Notes: generated by a model from the sequence alone, not told the origin. A stretch of DNA of 64,000 bases from Perlabentimonas sp041656735 (GCA_041656735.1 JBBACY010000002.1:152322-216321); one strand, 5' to 3'; positions 9,690 to 19,171 are shown, counted from the stretch's first letter. Program-made: numbers and translations.

Positions 9690-12008
9690 GTGCAATACTT
9701 AGATGAACTTAGCGAAGTACAACACCAGGCCGTTACCTCAACCAGCGGGCCGGCGCTTATTATTGCCGGTGCTGGATCGGGCAAAACCCGAGTACTTACC
9801 TACCGAATAGCCCACCTATTAAAACAAGGAGTTCCTCCGTGGAGTATTCTTGCATTAACGTTCACCAACAAGGCCGCAAAGGAAATGAAGGAACGTATCG
9901 GCTCGGTGGTAGGCGACAAAATGGCTAAACAGCTATGGATGGGCACTTTCCACTCAATGTTTATGCGTATTCTGCGGGCCGAAGCCGACAAGCTAGGCTT
10001 TGCTACCTCCTTTACCATTTACGACACGGCCGACTCAAAAAGCCTCATCACCTCAATTATAAAAGAGCTTAAACTCGAGACTCAAACATATAAAACCAAG
10101 GAGGTTTTAAGTCGTATTTCATCGGCAAAAAACAACCTCATTACACCACAGGCATACGCTGCCAATACGCAGCTAGTTTCGTTCGACAGGCAAACACGCA
10201 AACCCGAGATTGCAAAAATATATGCAATATACTCGCAACGTTGTTTTAAATCGTCGGCAATGGATTTTGACGACCTACTAATGAACACCAATATTCTTTT
10301 CCGTGATTTCCCTGATGTGCTGGCAAAATATCAGGAAAAATTTAAGTACATACTAGTTGACGAGTACCAAGACACAAACTATAGCCAGTACATAATTGTA
10401 AAAAAACTGGCTGCAACCCATAATAACGTATGCGTAGTTGGCGATGATGCGCAAAGTATTTACTCGTTTCGAGGAGCAAAAATTGAGAATATCCTCAACT
10501 TCCGAAACGATTACCCCAACTACAAGGTTTTTAAACTTGAGCAGAACTACCGCTCAACCCAAACCATAGTTAATGCAGCCAACAGCGTTATTGCCAAAAA
10601 TAAAAAACAGATAAAAAAAGCCTCTTTCTCGGCCAACGATATTGGCGAAAAAATTAAAATCATAAAGGCATATACTGATCAGGAAGAGGGCTTTATGGTA
10701 GCCTCCGCAATTTCCGAAGTAACCCAACGTGACAACGTAAACTATAAAGATGTGGCCATTCTATACAGAACGAATGCCCAATCGAGATTATTCGAAGAAT
10801 CGCTCCGAAAACGAAATATACCCTACCGCGTTTACGGCAGCTTATCATTCTATCAACGCAAAGAGGTTAAGGATACCATAGCTTACTTTAGGCTTACGGT
10901 AAATCCAAATGACGACGAAGCGCTAAAGAGAGTTATCAACTTCCCGGCACGCGGAATTGGTGCAACAACTATGGAACGACTTCAAACTGCTGCCAACGAA
11001 AAAGACCAGAGTATTTGGGTTACAATATCAAAACTTGCCGAACATAATCCCGGCTTAAATGCAGCAGCTATATCAAAGGTAACAAGTTTTTGCAGTCTAA
11101 TTAGCCAAATGGGTACAATTGCCTATACCGCCGAAGCTTACGAGGCTGCGCAAACAATAGTTATGAACGCAGGCTTAATTAAAGAGTATAAAGCCGATGG
11201 CTCCATTGAGGGCGTTACTAGACTTCAGAATATTGAAGAACTATTAAATAGTATTAAGGAATTTAGCGATATTCAAAAGGAAGAGGGAGTAACTGAACTT
11301 TCAACACTTGCCGACTATCTCGAAAACGTTTCGCTACTTACCGACGCCGACAACGACAAACCAGAGGACAAAGATAAGGTCTCGGTTATGACCATACACT
11401 CGGCTAAAGGCCTCGAATTTGATTACGTTTTTTTAGCTGGAGTTGAAGAAGATCTTTTCCCCTCGAAAATGACAACTGGATCAATAGATGAGCTGGAAGA
11501 GGAACGCAGGTTGTTTTATGTTGCCTTAACCCGCGCAGCCAAAGAGGCCACAATATCGCACGCACAGGTGCGATACAAGTGGGGAACTTTAACATCGGGC
11601 ATACCCAGCCGATTTATTGCTGAAATAGATCCCATCTTTGTTGACGATGATGAAACGGATTCGGGCTTTAAAGATGCAACCTTTGGATTTGGCAACAACC
11701 AGAGAAACGGTATGCGAAGCAATCCCTCAACCTTTCAGGCTACAGCCGAGAAAAAACCCGTGGATAATAGTTCCCAGCGAAAACTTACCCGGTTAGATAC
11801 AGCAACAAATAAACCTAACATAGACAACAAAGCATATATCGCTCCCGAAAGTGTTGAAGAAGGTATGCTGGTTTTACACGACAGGTTTGGCCCAGGAAAA
11901 GTAACGGCCATTGAAGGCGAAGGGCAAAACAAGAAGGCAACCGTTGAGTTTAGAGCAGCTGGGACCAAAAGCCTACTTCTAAAATTTGCCAAACTAAAGT
12001 TGGCATAA
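9690..12008 (+). CDS. pcrA: ATP-dependent DNA helicase, UvrD/PcrA type
   Basis: This 772-residue superfamily 1 helicase has the Walker A loop AGAGSGKT at 26-33, the Q-motif-like start ELSEVQHQAV, the DEYQDTN Walker B/motif II, VGDDAQSIYSFRGA (motif III region), the QNYRST motif IV, VMTIHSAKGLEFDYVFL (motif V) and the VALTRA motif VI. The C-terminal 60 residues include the DRFGPGKVTAIEG Tudor-like tail typical of PcrA, which contacts RNA polymerase in other bacteria. It should unwind DNA 3' to 5' in repair and conflict resolution. The start is a GTG: no in-frame ATG precedes the helicase core. No Shine-Dalgarno is visible. Confidence 0.93.
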   Translation: MQYLDELSEVQHQAVTSTSGPALIIAGAGSGKTRVLTYRIAHLLKQGVPPWSILALTFTNKAAKEMKERIGSVVGDKMAKQLWMGTFHSMFMRILRAEADKLGFATSFTIYDTADSKSLITSIIKELKLETQTYKTKEVLSRISSAKNNLITPQAYAANTQLVSFDRQTRKPEIAKIYAIYSQRCFKSSAMDFDDLLMNTNILFRDFPDVLAKYQEKFKYILVDEYQDTNYSQYIIVKKLAATHNNVCVVGDDAQSIYSFRGAKIENILNFRNDYPNYKVFKLEQNYRSTQTIVNAANSVIAKNKKQIKKASFSANDIGEKIKIIKAYTDQEEGFMVASAISEVTQRDNVNYKDVAILYRTNAQSRLFEESLRKRNIPYRVYGSLSFYQRKEVKDTIAYFRLTVNPNDDEALKRVINFPARGIGATTMERLQTAANEKDQSIWVTISKLAEHNPGLNAAAISKVTSFCSLISQMGTIAYTAEAYEAAQTIVMNAGLIKEYKADGSIEGVTRLQNIEELLNSIKEFSDIQKEEGVTELSTLADYLENVSLLTDADNDKPEDKDKVSVMTIHSAKGLEFDYVFLAGVEEDLFPSKMTTGSIDELEEERRLFYVALTRAAKEATISHAQVRYKWGTLTSGIPSRFIAEIDPIFVDDDETDSGFKDATFGFGNNQRNGMRSNPSTFQATAEKKPVDNSSQRKLTRLDTATNKPNIDNKAYIAPESVEEGMLVLHDRFGPGKVTAIEGEGQNKKATVEFRAAGTKSLLLKFAKLKLA

Positions 12009-12073
12009 ACCACAAGCTAGCTAAGCATTTTAAAATTTGCACCCCAGAATGCCAATAAATATTCACTTATTGC

Positions 12074-12081
12074 TATATTTG
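12074..12081 (+). promoter_or_regulatory. Candidate -7 box of the response regulator gene
   Basis: TATATTTG matches TAnnTTTG, 39 bases before the ATG. No TTTG is present at the correct -33 distance. Confidence 0.4.
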
Positions 12082-12120
12082 TAAAACACAAACTTTCAGG
12101 CAATTAACATCATTAAGTAT

Positions 12121-13287
12121 ATGTCAAAAATATTAGTAATTGACGACGAAAAAGCAATTCGCAACTCGCTTAAAGAAATTCTCGAATTCGAAAAACACTC
12201 GGTAGATACTGCTGAAGATGGCGAATCGGCCATAGAACTATTTTCAAAAAATGGCTACGACTTGGTGCTGTGCGATATAAAAATGCCGCAAATGGACGGA
12301 ATTGAGGTTCTTGAAAAACTTCAAGAAATATCGGTCGAAACACCTGTAGTTATGATATCGGGACACGGGAATATCGACACCGCAGTTGAAACTATAAAGA
12401 AAGGAGCTTACGACTTTTTAGAAAAACCCCTCGATTTAAACCGCATTCTCATAACCATTCGTAATGCAACCGATAAAAACAGGCTTGTTAAAGAAACCCA
12501 AACACTCAAAAAAAGGGTACTAAAAACATATGACATAATTGGCGAATCGGAAGCCATAGTGAATGTTAAAGAACTAATTGACCGCGTTGCACCAACCGAT
12601 GCACGCGTACTTATTACAGGGCCAAACGGAACTGGGAAAGAGCTAGTTGCCCGCTGGCTACACGAAAAAAGCAACCGAGCAGAGATGCCGCTAGTAGAGG
12701 TTAACTGTGCTGCGATACCGAGCGAGCTAATTGAGAGCGAGCTTTTTGGACACGAAAAAGGTGCATTTACCTCGGCCATAAAGCAACGTAAAGGAAAGTT
12801 TGAGCAAGCCAACGAGAGCACGCTATTTCTCGATGAAATTGGCGATATGAGCCTTAGCGCACAAGCCAAAGTACTAAGAGCACTTCAGGAAAGTAAAATA
12901 ACACGGGTTGGAAGCGATAAAGATATAAACGTGAACGTGAGGATTATTGCCGCAACGAACAAAAACTTGCAGAAAGAGATTGATTCAGGAAACTTTAGAG
13001 AGGATCTGTTTCACCGATTAAGCGTTATAATTATTCAAGTACCACCACTTAGCGAACGGATAGATGATATACCAGTACTCGTTAACCACTTTATTGAAAT
13101 AATATGTAATGAGTATGGTATTCCCGCTCGCAAAATATCGGCTGATGCGCTTGAGGCACTAAAAAAGTTTAGTTGGACTGGTAATATAAGGGAATTAAGA
13201 AACGTTGTTGAACGACTAATTATACTCAGCGAAAACGAAATAACCGCTAATGATATTAAACTGTTTGCACAGCCAATAATAAAGTAA
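12121..13287 (+). CDS. NtrC-type response regulator lacking a DNA-binding domain
   Basis: Residues 1-120 form a receiver domain with the acidic pair at 8-9, the phosphoacceptor Asp52, Ser80 and Lys102. Residues 140-370 form a sigma-54 activator AAA+ domain with Walker A GPNGTGKE (167-174), GAFTSA at 214-219, LDEIGDM Walker B and the R-finger region. The protein ends at residue 388, directly after the AAA+ lid, so the Fis-type helix-turn-helix usual for this family is absent. The fifth residue of the GAFTGA loop is Ser instead of Gly. It could work from solution or with another regulator. No partner histidine kinase is adjacent. Confidence 0.88.
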   Translation: MSKILVIDDEKAIRNSLKEILEFEKHSVDTAEDGESAIELFSKNGYDLVLCDIKMPQMDGIEVLEKLQEISVETPVVMISGHGNIDTAVETIKKGAYDFLEKPLDLNRILITIRNATDKNRLVKETQTLKKRVLKTYDIIGESEAIVNVKELIDRVAPTDARVLITGPNGTGKELVARWLHEKSNRAEMPLVEVNCAAIPSELIESELFGHEKGAFTSAIKQRKGKFEQANESTLFLDEIGDMSLSAQAKVLRALQESKITRVGSDKDINVNVRIIAATNKNLQKEIDSGNFREDLFHRLSVIIIQVPPLSERIDDIPVLVNHFIEIICNEYGIPARKISADALEALKKFSWTGNIRELRNVVERLIILSENEITANDIKLFAQPIIK

Positions 13288-13291
13288 AATA

Positions 13292-13525
13292 CTAATTTTT
13301 GAAAAAGAAGCAGGCCTTGGTGGTGATTTTTTTGCTTATGGCGCTTTCCTCAACAAGTTTTATGTCAATCTGATCAACAAAAATATCAGATAAACTCAAA
13401 AACGGCGATACCTTTGGATCGTATATGCGTCCAGAGAAGTAAACCACCTCCTTATAAAAGTAGTTTGGGTGACTAATCATATATTGGTCACTAATCAAAT
13501 TTACTATGGTTTTTGCATTACGCAT
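13292..13525 (-). CDS. Small conserved-looking hypothetical protein
   Basis: This 77-residue protein starts MRNAKTIVNLISDQY and contains the aromatic stretch NYFYKEVVYFSGRIYDPK. It has no signal peptide or membrane segment. I do not recognise a family. The ATG at 13525 is chosen; a GTG at 13555 would add ten residues. It is convergent with the response regulator gene, 4 bases apart. The amino-acid composition looks like real protein and not a shadow frame, but support is limited. Confidence 0.55.
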   Translation of the reverse strand: MRNAKTIVNLISDQYMISHPNYFYKEVVYFSGRIYDPKVSPFLSLSDIFVDQIDIKLVEESAISKKITTKACFFFKN

Positions 13526-13710
13526 ATCATTACAAACTAATCCTAAATTAATCACAAGTTAGTAAAAAAAACAACATAGCAAGCTATAATTCTCTTTTTT
13601 TTCACATAATTTAAGAATGAAGTAAAAAAAACCACCCTATCCCAGCTAAAAAAAAGAACGACTAACACACTAATTTACCTAGCAAAAGTATCAAAACGAG
13701 TTAATAAAAA

Positions 13711-13742
13711 AAAGGGTTTTGAGAAAAATCTCAAAACCCTTT
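13711..13742 (-). terminator. Terminator of the tRNA-His transcript
   Basis: A perfect stem (AGGGTTTTGAGA / TCTCAAAACCCT) with A/T runs on both sides starts directly after the 3' end of tRNA-His on the minus strand, where it is followed by a T-run. Confidence 0.85.
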
Positions 13743-13745
13743 TTT

Positions 13746-13823
13746 TGGGGTGGAAGACCGGATTTGAACCGGCGACCTCTGGAACCACAATCCAGCGCTC
13801 TAACCAACTGAGCTACATCCACC
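13746..13823 (-). tRNA. tRNA-His (anticodon GTG)
   Basis: The minus strand folds as a cloverleaf: D arm AGCTCAGTTGGTTAGAGC, anticodon stem CTGGA/TCCAG around loop TTGTGGT with anticodon GTG, and T arm GCCGG-TTCAAAT-CCGGT. An extra 5' G (position 13823) pairs with C73, the hallmark of tRNA-His. The 3' CCA appears to be encoded (13748-13746). Pair 6-67 of the acceptor stem is a U-U mismatch. The 3' end adjoins its terminator. Confidence 0.95.
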
Positions 13824-13840
13824 GTTTTGCGACTGCAAAT

Positions 13841-15442
13841 TTAAGTATTATTTCGTTCCAAACAATACCAATTGGGTAATTTTTGTGACAAAACAGTCAA
13901 ATACCAGTTTGCGATAGGTGCATTTAAACTTTTGGGATTACGTATACGCTCCTCATCAATGCTCAACCCGTACTGGTTGTATAGCTGACTTGCTATCTCA
14001 GCATAGCATATATTGTCAGTAAAAGGTCTCCTAAATTTGTCTAAAATTGGGAATGTTTTTTTAATCATCCCCTTAGCTTGTCTTAAAATATAATCTCTTC
14101 TTGTAAGTTGTAAATCATTGGTATAGGTTAACCCCAGTGGTTTAAAGTAGTACTCCTCTAAGGTTTCATTGTATAACTTCTTATGAAGTTTGTAACTAAA
14201 GGGTAAAAATTTAAAAAAATCTATCAGTTCATCGTCAAACAGCGGCAATCGAAAATCAAAGTCAAAAAACGAATACGCTCTACAAGAGTTTACAATAAAC
14301 TTGGCTTGCCTCTCCCTCATATTCCACCAATCCATTACACTGTAAGGCAAACAATTATGGAGCGAAGCAACAAAATCATTAGCAATATTATGAAGAGAGT
14401 TTTTTTCTGATTTGGACAAGTTAATAAACCTATGAAAATTATGGATAATAGCATCAGCAATTTTATCCTTAGGCATATTCTTGTAATCAGACCTTAGCCA
14501 GCTACCCGCAAGCGTATCGCCCGAATGGCCCGGAATAACAACCGTCCCTTTAGGCAAGGCATTACCCTTAACCATCGAATTAACTGCAGGATAATCCTGA
14601 AAAAAAGGCATTGAGCAAGCTGTTGAAGCGAACCTAACGTAGGGTTCAAAAAAATCATCGCTGGCAATACTTTTAATCATAGCGTCGGTATAAACTATAG
14701 GTAACCACTGGCATCCCAGGGTTTCAGATACTCGCTGTGCCATCAGCATTTCGCTATTACCAGAGCGTCCATAGGTAAAGGTTGTGAAATTTTTATACCC
14801 ATTAAGGGTAAGCCAAGCAACAATAAAGCGTGAATCGTACCCCCCACTTAAAGGTACTGCAATATGTCTGTTTGCAATACTTTTTACCATTCGATGCATA
14901 CAATTATCGAGTACCAAGCGGAGTTTTTGCTTCGCATCATCGTACGTTTGCTTCCTTTCATATTGTGTTGCATACGAAAAATACGCAACCTTTTGCCAAA
15001 CAGAATTGCTGAAAATGACTAAAGTAGAAGCCTCAACCTGTTTAACCCCATTAAGCAATGTTTTATCGCCTAAACAGTGGCCTGCCGATTGAAACTCAAG
15101 CACAGAATTACTATTTAGCTCGTTTGTTTGTTGAAAAATATATGGGTTATCGGAAAATAGAACGGACGTAGACGAAGGAGCATAAAACAAGGGGATGCTA
15201 CGAACTTTATCGACCAGAGCGAAAGCGCCAACAGGCGAAATCCCAGCGGCACAATACAGACCGTTTAGCGACAGGGCAAGCTCCGCCAGCTCTTCAACGG
15301 TTTGGGCAGAGGCAATGGCACTTGCCAAGCTAACGCCAGAAAGCATATTGCCTTTACTATCAAAAGCATAACCTTTTACATCAATATTGTGGTAATGGCT
15401 CCACCCGCCCCCATCGTTATATGCAGTAATAATCTTTCTCAT
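13841..15442 (-). CDS. Asparagine-synthase-like amidotransferase/ATP-PPase
   Basis: This 533-residue protein has the layout of class II asparagine synthetases: an N-terminal region resembling the glutaminase fold (residues 1-170, including IPLFYAPSS and ILFSDNPYIF-like strands) and a C-terminal ATP-pyrophosphatase domain with the PP-loop VPLSGGYDSR near 199-208. The protein starts MRKIITAYN, so the catalytic Cys2 of true glutamine-dependent AsnB is missing. It probably uses ammonia or forms a different amide, as in polysaccharide-cluster homologues. It shares direction with the flippase gene 18 bases upstream, so the pair likely forms one operon involved in surface glycan or peptide modification. 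Confidence 0.78.
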   Translation of the reverse strand: MRKIITAYNDGGGWSHYHNIDVKGYAFDSKGNMLSGVSLASAIASAQTVEELAELALSLNGLYCAAGISPVGAFALVDKVRSIPLFYAPSSTSVLFSDNPYIFQQTNELNSNSVLEFQSAGHCLGDKTLLNGVKQVEASTLVIFSNSVWQKVAYFSYATQYERKQTYDDAKQKLRLVLDNCMHRMVKSIANRHIAVPLSGGYDSRFIVAWLTLNGYKNFTTFTYGRSGNSEMLMAQRVSETLGCQWLPIVYTDAMIKSIASDDFFEPYVRFASTACSMPFFQDYPAVNSMVKGNALPKGTVVIPGHSGDTLAGSWLRSDYKNMPKDKIADAIIHNFHRFINLSKSEKNSLHNIANDFVASLHNCLPYSVMDWWNMRERQAKFIVNSCRAYSFFDFDFRLPLFDDELIDFFKFLPFSYKLHKKLYNETLEEYYFKPLGLTYTNDLQLTRRDYILRQAKGMIKKTFPILDKFRRPFTDNICYAEIASQLYNQYGLSIDEERIRNPKSLNAPIANWYLTVLSQKLPNWYCLERNNT

Positions 15443-15460
15443 AAAAACTACTCATTGAGA

Positions 15461-16822
15461 TTAAATCAAAACGAATCTAACAATTATCATCGGCAAAATC
15501 ACTATAATCCAAGTCACAAAAGTTTCAACAATAATTGGAAAAACCCTAACCCTTGCCAATCTCAAAATATAGAATGTAAGAAACACCCAGTACAAAAAGC
15601 TCAACAGTGAAAAAAGAAATACCGCAGCAACTTGAGAACTAAAAAACAGTGCACCCGCAACCAACCCTGCAACACGAAGAGCCAACAACACTAGGTTAAA
15701 CCATAAACTTTGGTTTTGCCTATCTAACACCGTAAACAATTTAGATATGGGCGAGCCTGCCAACACAAAAAGTAGCCAAGGGCTAAGCATTTGAGCAAAT
15801 AAACCCGATTGCAACCATTGCACTCCGAACAGCCAAGCAAAAATCGTATCTCCAAACACAAGCATTACCGAAAAAGGAATAACCCCGATACGGAATAAAA
15901 ACCGAAAAAGTGAAAGGGTTGTTGCAGCTAACGATTCGGGTTGGTTTTTTTGCTCAACTGCTTTCTGAAAAAACACCTGACCTATGGAATTACCAATTAG
16001 GGCAACAGGCAAATTCAAAAACTTTTGGGGTAATGCGTAAAGTCCAACAGCTGCCGTACTAAAAAACGATTTAAGTAAGAAAACAGGGGCCTGAACAGAC
16101 AGTTCGTTAACTAGCTGAGCTGGCATTAAAAATGCTGGAAACCTATAATACTTTATCGCTAGCGTTTTAATATTTTTAACCGAAAAACTTCGAAAGGCGC
16201 TGTAAAAATAATGCCTCACACTTTTAAGTTGGTATAATGCCGCTGAAAAATGCCCTGTAAGCATACCAGGAAATAAACCCCAAGGGAGACTGAAAAGGCC
16301 CAACAATACCTGAGCGCTTGTCATTATGGCAGTACGCAACAATCTCCCCTTAGCCATAACCCCATACTTTTGCTGCCTGTTAAGCCTATACCCAGTGGCA
16401 TTTAGTACACCTTGAAACACAACAAAAAGAGGCACTAAGAACCAGACATAGCCAAAAGAAGTAGTACCCCAAGGCTTTGCAAAAAGCACAATCAGAAACA
16501 GAACCACTGAAGCAACACACGAAAAGATAAAAGACAGTAAACTTGATAATAACGATAACGAATCGGCTTCATCATCGGTATCGCTAGTTAAAACAGCAAA
16601 CTCATACGACCCCGTAGCAACTATTGAAGCCAAACCAGCCGTTGATGAGAGTAAAGCATACAATCCAAAATCAGATGGAGCGTAAAGTCGTGCAATCAGA
16701 GGCCCAGCCAGAAAAGGGATAAACTGACTTAAAGTAGACCCCGTAAAAAGAGTCAGAAAATTACGCAAGAACTCCTTGTCCGGGAATAAATTAGTAATAA
16801 ATTTGCCAATCCTTTTCTGCAT
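15461..16822 (-). CDS. Wzx-like oligosaccharide flippase
   Basis: This 453-residue protein is almost entirely hydrophobic, with about 12 predicted membrane segments. It begins with the polysaccharide-transport signature FLTLFTGSTLSQFIPFLAGPLIARLYAPSDFG (amphipathic and membrane segments) followed by GLYALLSSTAGLASIVATGSYE, typical of the MOP/PST flippase superfamily. Such proteins flip lipid-linked sugar units across the inner membrane. It is the first gene of the pair with the asparagine-synthase-like gene. No glycosyltransferases are adjacent, so this is an isolated remnant or mini-cluster. Confidence 0.88.
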   Translation of the reverse strand: MQKRIGKFITNLFPDKEFLRNFLTLFTGSTLSQFIPFLAGPLIARLYAPSDFGLYALLSSTAGLASIVATGSYEFAVLTSDTDDEADSLSLLSSLLSFIFSCVASVVLFLIVLFAKPWGTTSFGYVWFLVPLFVVFQGVLNATGYRLNRQQKYGVMAKGRLLRTAIMTSAQVLLGLFSLPWGLFPGMLTGHFSAALYQLKSVRHYFYSAFRSFSVKNIKTLAIKYYRFPAFLMPAQLVNELSVQAPVFLLKSFFSTAAVGLYALPQKFLNLPVALIGNSIGQVFFQKAVEQKNQPESLAATTLSLFRFLFRIGVIPFSVMLVFGDTIFAWLFGVQWLQSGLFAQMLSPWLLFVLAGSPISKLFTVLDRQNQSLWFNLVLLALRVAGLVAGALFFSSQVAAVFLFSLLSFLYWVFLTFYILRLARVRVFPIIVETFVTWIIVILPMIIVRFVLI

Positions 16823-16842
16823 AAACCTGAATGAGTAGGGTT

Positions 16843-16850
16843 CAAAGTTA
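16843..16850 (-). promoter_or_regulatory. Candidate -7 box of the flippase operon
   Basis: On the minus strand this reads TAACTTTG, a match to TAnnTTTG, 20 bases before the flippase start codon. A clear -33 box is not seen. Confidence 0.4.
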
Positions 16851-16989
16851 AAAACTTATACAAAAAACACCCTAAGTATTACTATATTGTGCAAAAATAT
16901 AAAACATCTATGTAATAGTCTTAATGTACGCACAAATGGCTAAAGTATGGATGTTCAAAACATTCTTCTGAAAATAGATAAATAAACAT

Positions 16990-17643
16990 ATGACATTACA
17001 AATAATTATTGAGGAAATTAAGAACCGAAGGAACGGAGCTATCTCTCATAACCTATCATATTTAGGGCTAAACTATAAGGTAAACTATGGAGTAATAATT
17101 ACCGAGCTAAAAGAAATTGCCGACTCCTATAAATACGACCACCAGCTAGCCCTTTTACTTTACCAGCAAGAAATTAGAGAATGTAAAATTTTGGCATCAA
17201 TGATTGACGACCCCAAAGAGGTTACAATTAATCAAATGGACACCTGGTCGCAAGACTTTACAAATGCCGAAATTGTGGAGCAAACCTGCACAAACCTATT
17301 TTGGAAATCCGAATACGGCCTGTCGAAAAGTATTGAGTGGTGCCTTAGCCATAACGATTTTCTTATTAAAGCGGGGCTTATACTTGTTGGGCGTATTGCA
17401 GCAAGCGAAGAAATTATTAAAGAGGTGGTTTTCGCCCCCTACATTGATATAATTGACGATTACGATGAAACCACCATTGCAAGCAATATGAATAACATTG
17501 AGTTTGCACTTCGCCAAATTGCGCTTCGCAACACTACGCATAGGCAAAAAGTGATAGCTATTGCCGAAAAAATGTCCACATCGAACAGTGAACATCGAGC
17601 GTGGATTGGCGACCAGCTACTTTTTGAGCTAGATTCAGAATAA
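16990..17643 (+). CDS. DNA alkylation repair protein, AlkD-like HEAT repeat
   Basis: This 217-residue, largely helical protein fits the AlkD/AlkC-like family, with helical repeats. The pattern MDTWSQDFTNAEIVEQTC (residues ~79-96) matches the family segment with Trp and Asp/Asn near the substrate groove, and IEWCLSHNDFLIKAGLILVGRI follows in the usual order. The family removes alkylated bases or binds DNA without base flipping. I cannot confirm the catalytic residues without a structure-based alignment. It is monocistronic. Confidence 0.75.
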   Translation: MTLQIIIEEIKNRRNGAISHNLSYLGLNYKVNYGVIITELKEIADSYKYDHQLALLLYQQEIRECKILASMIDDPKEVTINQMDTWSQDFTNAEIVEQTCTNLFWKSEYGLSKSIEWCLSHNDFLIKAGLILVGRIAASEEIIKEVVFAPYIDIIDDYDETTIASNMNNIEFALRQIALRNTTHRQKVIAIAEKMSTSNSEHRAWIGDQLLFELDSE

Positions 17644-17798
17644 TTGTGGGGTTTGTAGTATTTGTAACGGCATAAACCAATCCGGGCACTACTTCCAAAT
17701 AAAAAATAGTAAGTTAACATTTACACCTGAGGTGAACAAAGGGCAGTAAGTATTGATAAAGCTATACTACGCTTCGTGCCATTCTTAATTTAGAGGTA

Positions 17799-18203
17799 TT
17801 ACTCGCCAAGTAGATTTCGCAAATGGGCAATACGCTGCTGCCTTTCAAAAGAAAACGTTCTGCTTTCCTTATCAATATGTAAAAATAAAACCAGTGCTTT
17901 TTCTGTCACATTCCTACTAGAAGTATTAGGTATAGGCAGGGTTACCAAAGCGTAAAGCAGCTCAGAAAGTATGGCTAGTTTTGCTACGGCGTCGCTGGGC
18001 GAAAGCCCTTTGGTAATATCCAGAATACGATCTATATCATTATTCTCAACAAAGGGTATATCAATTCCCACATAATTCTCGCACAGTTCGTTCAGTTGTA
18101 CCTCTATGTATTCGTCCTGTTCAGGATTATAGCCGTTTATGAGTTTTTGCAAAACATCAAGAAACTGCTTCAAAATTCGCATCAAATAATCACGCTCAAT
18201 CAT
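17799..18203 (-). CDS. Hypothetical protein, DUF6483-like start
   Basis: This 134-residue, helix-rich, acidic protein has no signal or membrane segment. Its start MIERDYLMRILKQFLDVLQKL resembles small proteins of the DUF6483 type, a weak similarity from memory. The C-terminal half (DAVAKLAILSELLYALVTL, then FERQQRIAHLRNLL) looks like helical bundle segments. It stands alone between AlkD-like and BI-1 genes. Function unknown. Confidence 0.6.
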   Translation of the reverse strand: MIERDYLMRILKQFLDVLQKLINGYNPEQDEYIEVQLNELCENYVGIDIPFVENNDIDRILDITKGLSPSDAVAKLAILSELLYALVTLPIPNTSSRNVTEKALVLFLHIDKESRTFSFERQQRIAHLRNLLGE

Positions 18204-18339
18204 AAAACAAAAATAGCGAAATATTAAAGAAAAATAAGATTTTCAGTTTACTTAAGCGGCAAAATGGCAGGCTTAAAACAAGTGGTATGCAATTTGATAA
18301 AATTTGTTGTCAATTAATCAACTCAAATTAAAGTATAAA

Positions 18340-19083
18340 ATGTACAAATCATCGAATCCTGCTTTAAGCGAGCAAATTTTCAGAAAACAGCAATCCGTAA
18401 CTTCAACCGAGGTTATGACCGTTCAGGGAACAAAGCACAAAACGCTAGCTATGCTAGGTTTAGTTGTTTTGGGAGCAGTATACACTTGGAACCTTGCGTC
18501 CACCGGAGCCCCATCACTTACTATGTGGATGGCCATAGGCGGCATTGGAGGCTTTATAACAGCATTAATAACAGCATTTTCCCCACGTTTGGCACATATT
18601 ACAGCACCAATATACGCTGTACTCGAGGGGTTGCTCCTGGGCGGATTGTCGGCAATTATGGCTACACAGTACGGCTTAGGCATAATAACCCAAGCGGTTG
18701 GCCTAACTTTTGCCACATTCTTTTTAATGTTACTGCTGTACCGCACAGGCACCATTAAAGTTACCGATAAATTTCGCACAGGCGTGTTTGCAGCCACTGG
18801 CGCAGTTGCACTTATGTATTTTATTTCGTTTATATTGGGTATGTTTGGTGTTAACATCGGATTTATTCACGATAGCGGGCTAGTTGGAATTATTATAAGC
18901 CTTGTGGTTATCGGAATTGCTGCACTTAACCTTACGCTGGATTTCGATTTTATTGAGCGAAGCGCAGCAATGCAGATGCCTAAGCATATGGAGTGGTATG
19001 GCGCTTTTGGACTAATGGTTACATTAGTATGGCTTTACATTGAATTTTTACGATTACTCACAAGATTTACAAAAAGAAACTAA
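18340..19083 (+). CDS. Bax inhibitor-1/YccA family membrane protein
   Basis: This 247-residue protein has seven membrane segments after a polar N-terminus (MYKSSNPALSEQIFRKQ), and the family pattern of GGFITALITAF, APIYAVLEGLLLGGLSA and a C-terminal segment ending FLRLLTRF. Bacterial members include calcium-leak channels and FtsH-associated YccA; the role here is not determined. The ATG at 18340 matches the family N-terminus. A TTG at 18304 would add 12 residues without family support. Confidence 0.87.
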   Translation: MYKSSNPALSEQIFRKQQSVTSTEVMTVQGTKHKTLAMLGLVVLGAVYTWNLASTGAPSLTMWMAIGGIGGFITALITAFSPRLAHITAPIYAVLEGLLLGGLSAIMATQYGLGIITQAVGLTFATFFLMLLLYRTGTIKVTDKFRTGVFAATGAVALMYFISFILGMFGVNIGFIHDSGLVGIIISLVVIGIAALNLTLDFDFIERSAAMQMPKHMEWYGAFGLMVTLVWLYIEFLRLLTRFTKRN

Positions 19084-19140
19084 CACGAGCATCGTATTTT
19101 CTACTTTTAAAATCTTTTTTATAAAAAACTTACTGGTTAT

Positions 19141-19171
19141 TTTGTAATTATCAGAAGAGTTGATACTTTTG
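19141..19171 (+). promoter_or_regulatory. Full Bacteroidota-type promoter of the L31 gene
   Basis: TTTG at 19141-19144 and TACTTTTG at 19164-19171 are separated by 19 bases, an exact fit to the TTTG-N19-TAnnTTTG promoter. The expected start site lies about 40 bases before the L31 ATG. It is the best promoter in the window. Confidence 0.8.

Noticed and set aside
13288..13400. Lost helix-turn-helix of the response regulator in another frame
   Set aside because: I read all three plus-strand frames after the stop codon and saw no Fis-like helix-turn-helix pattern.
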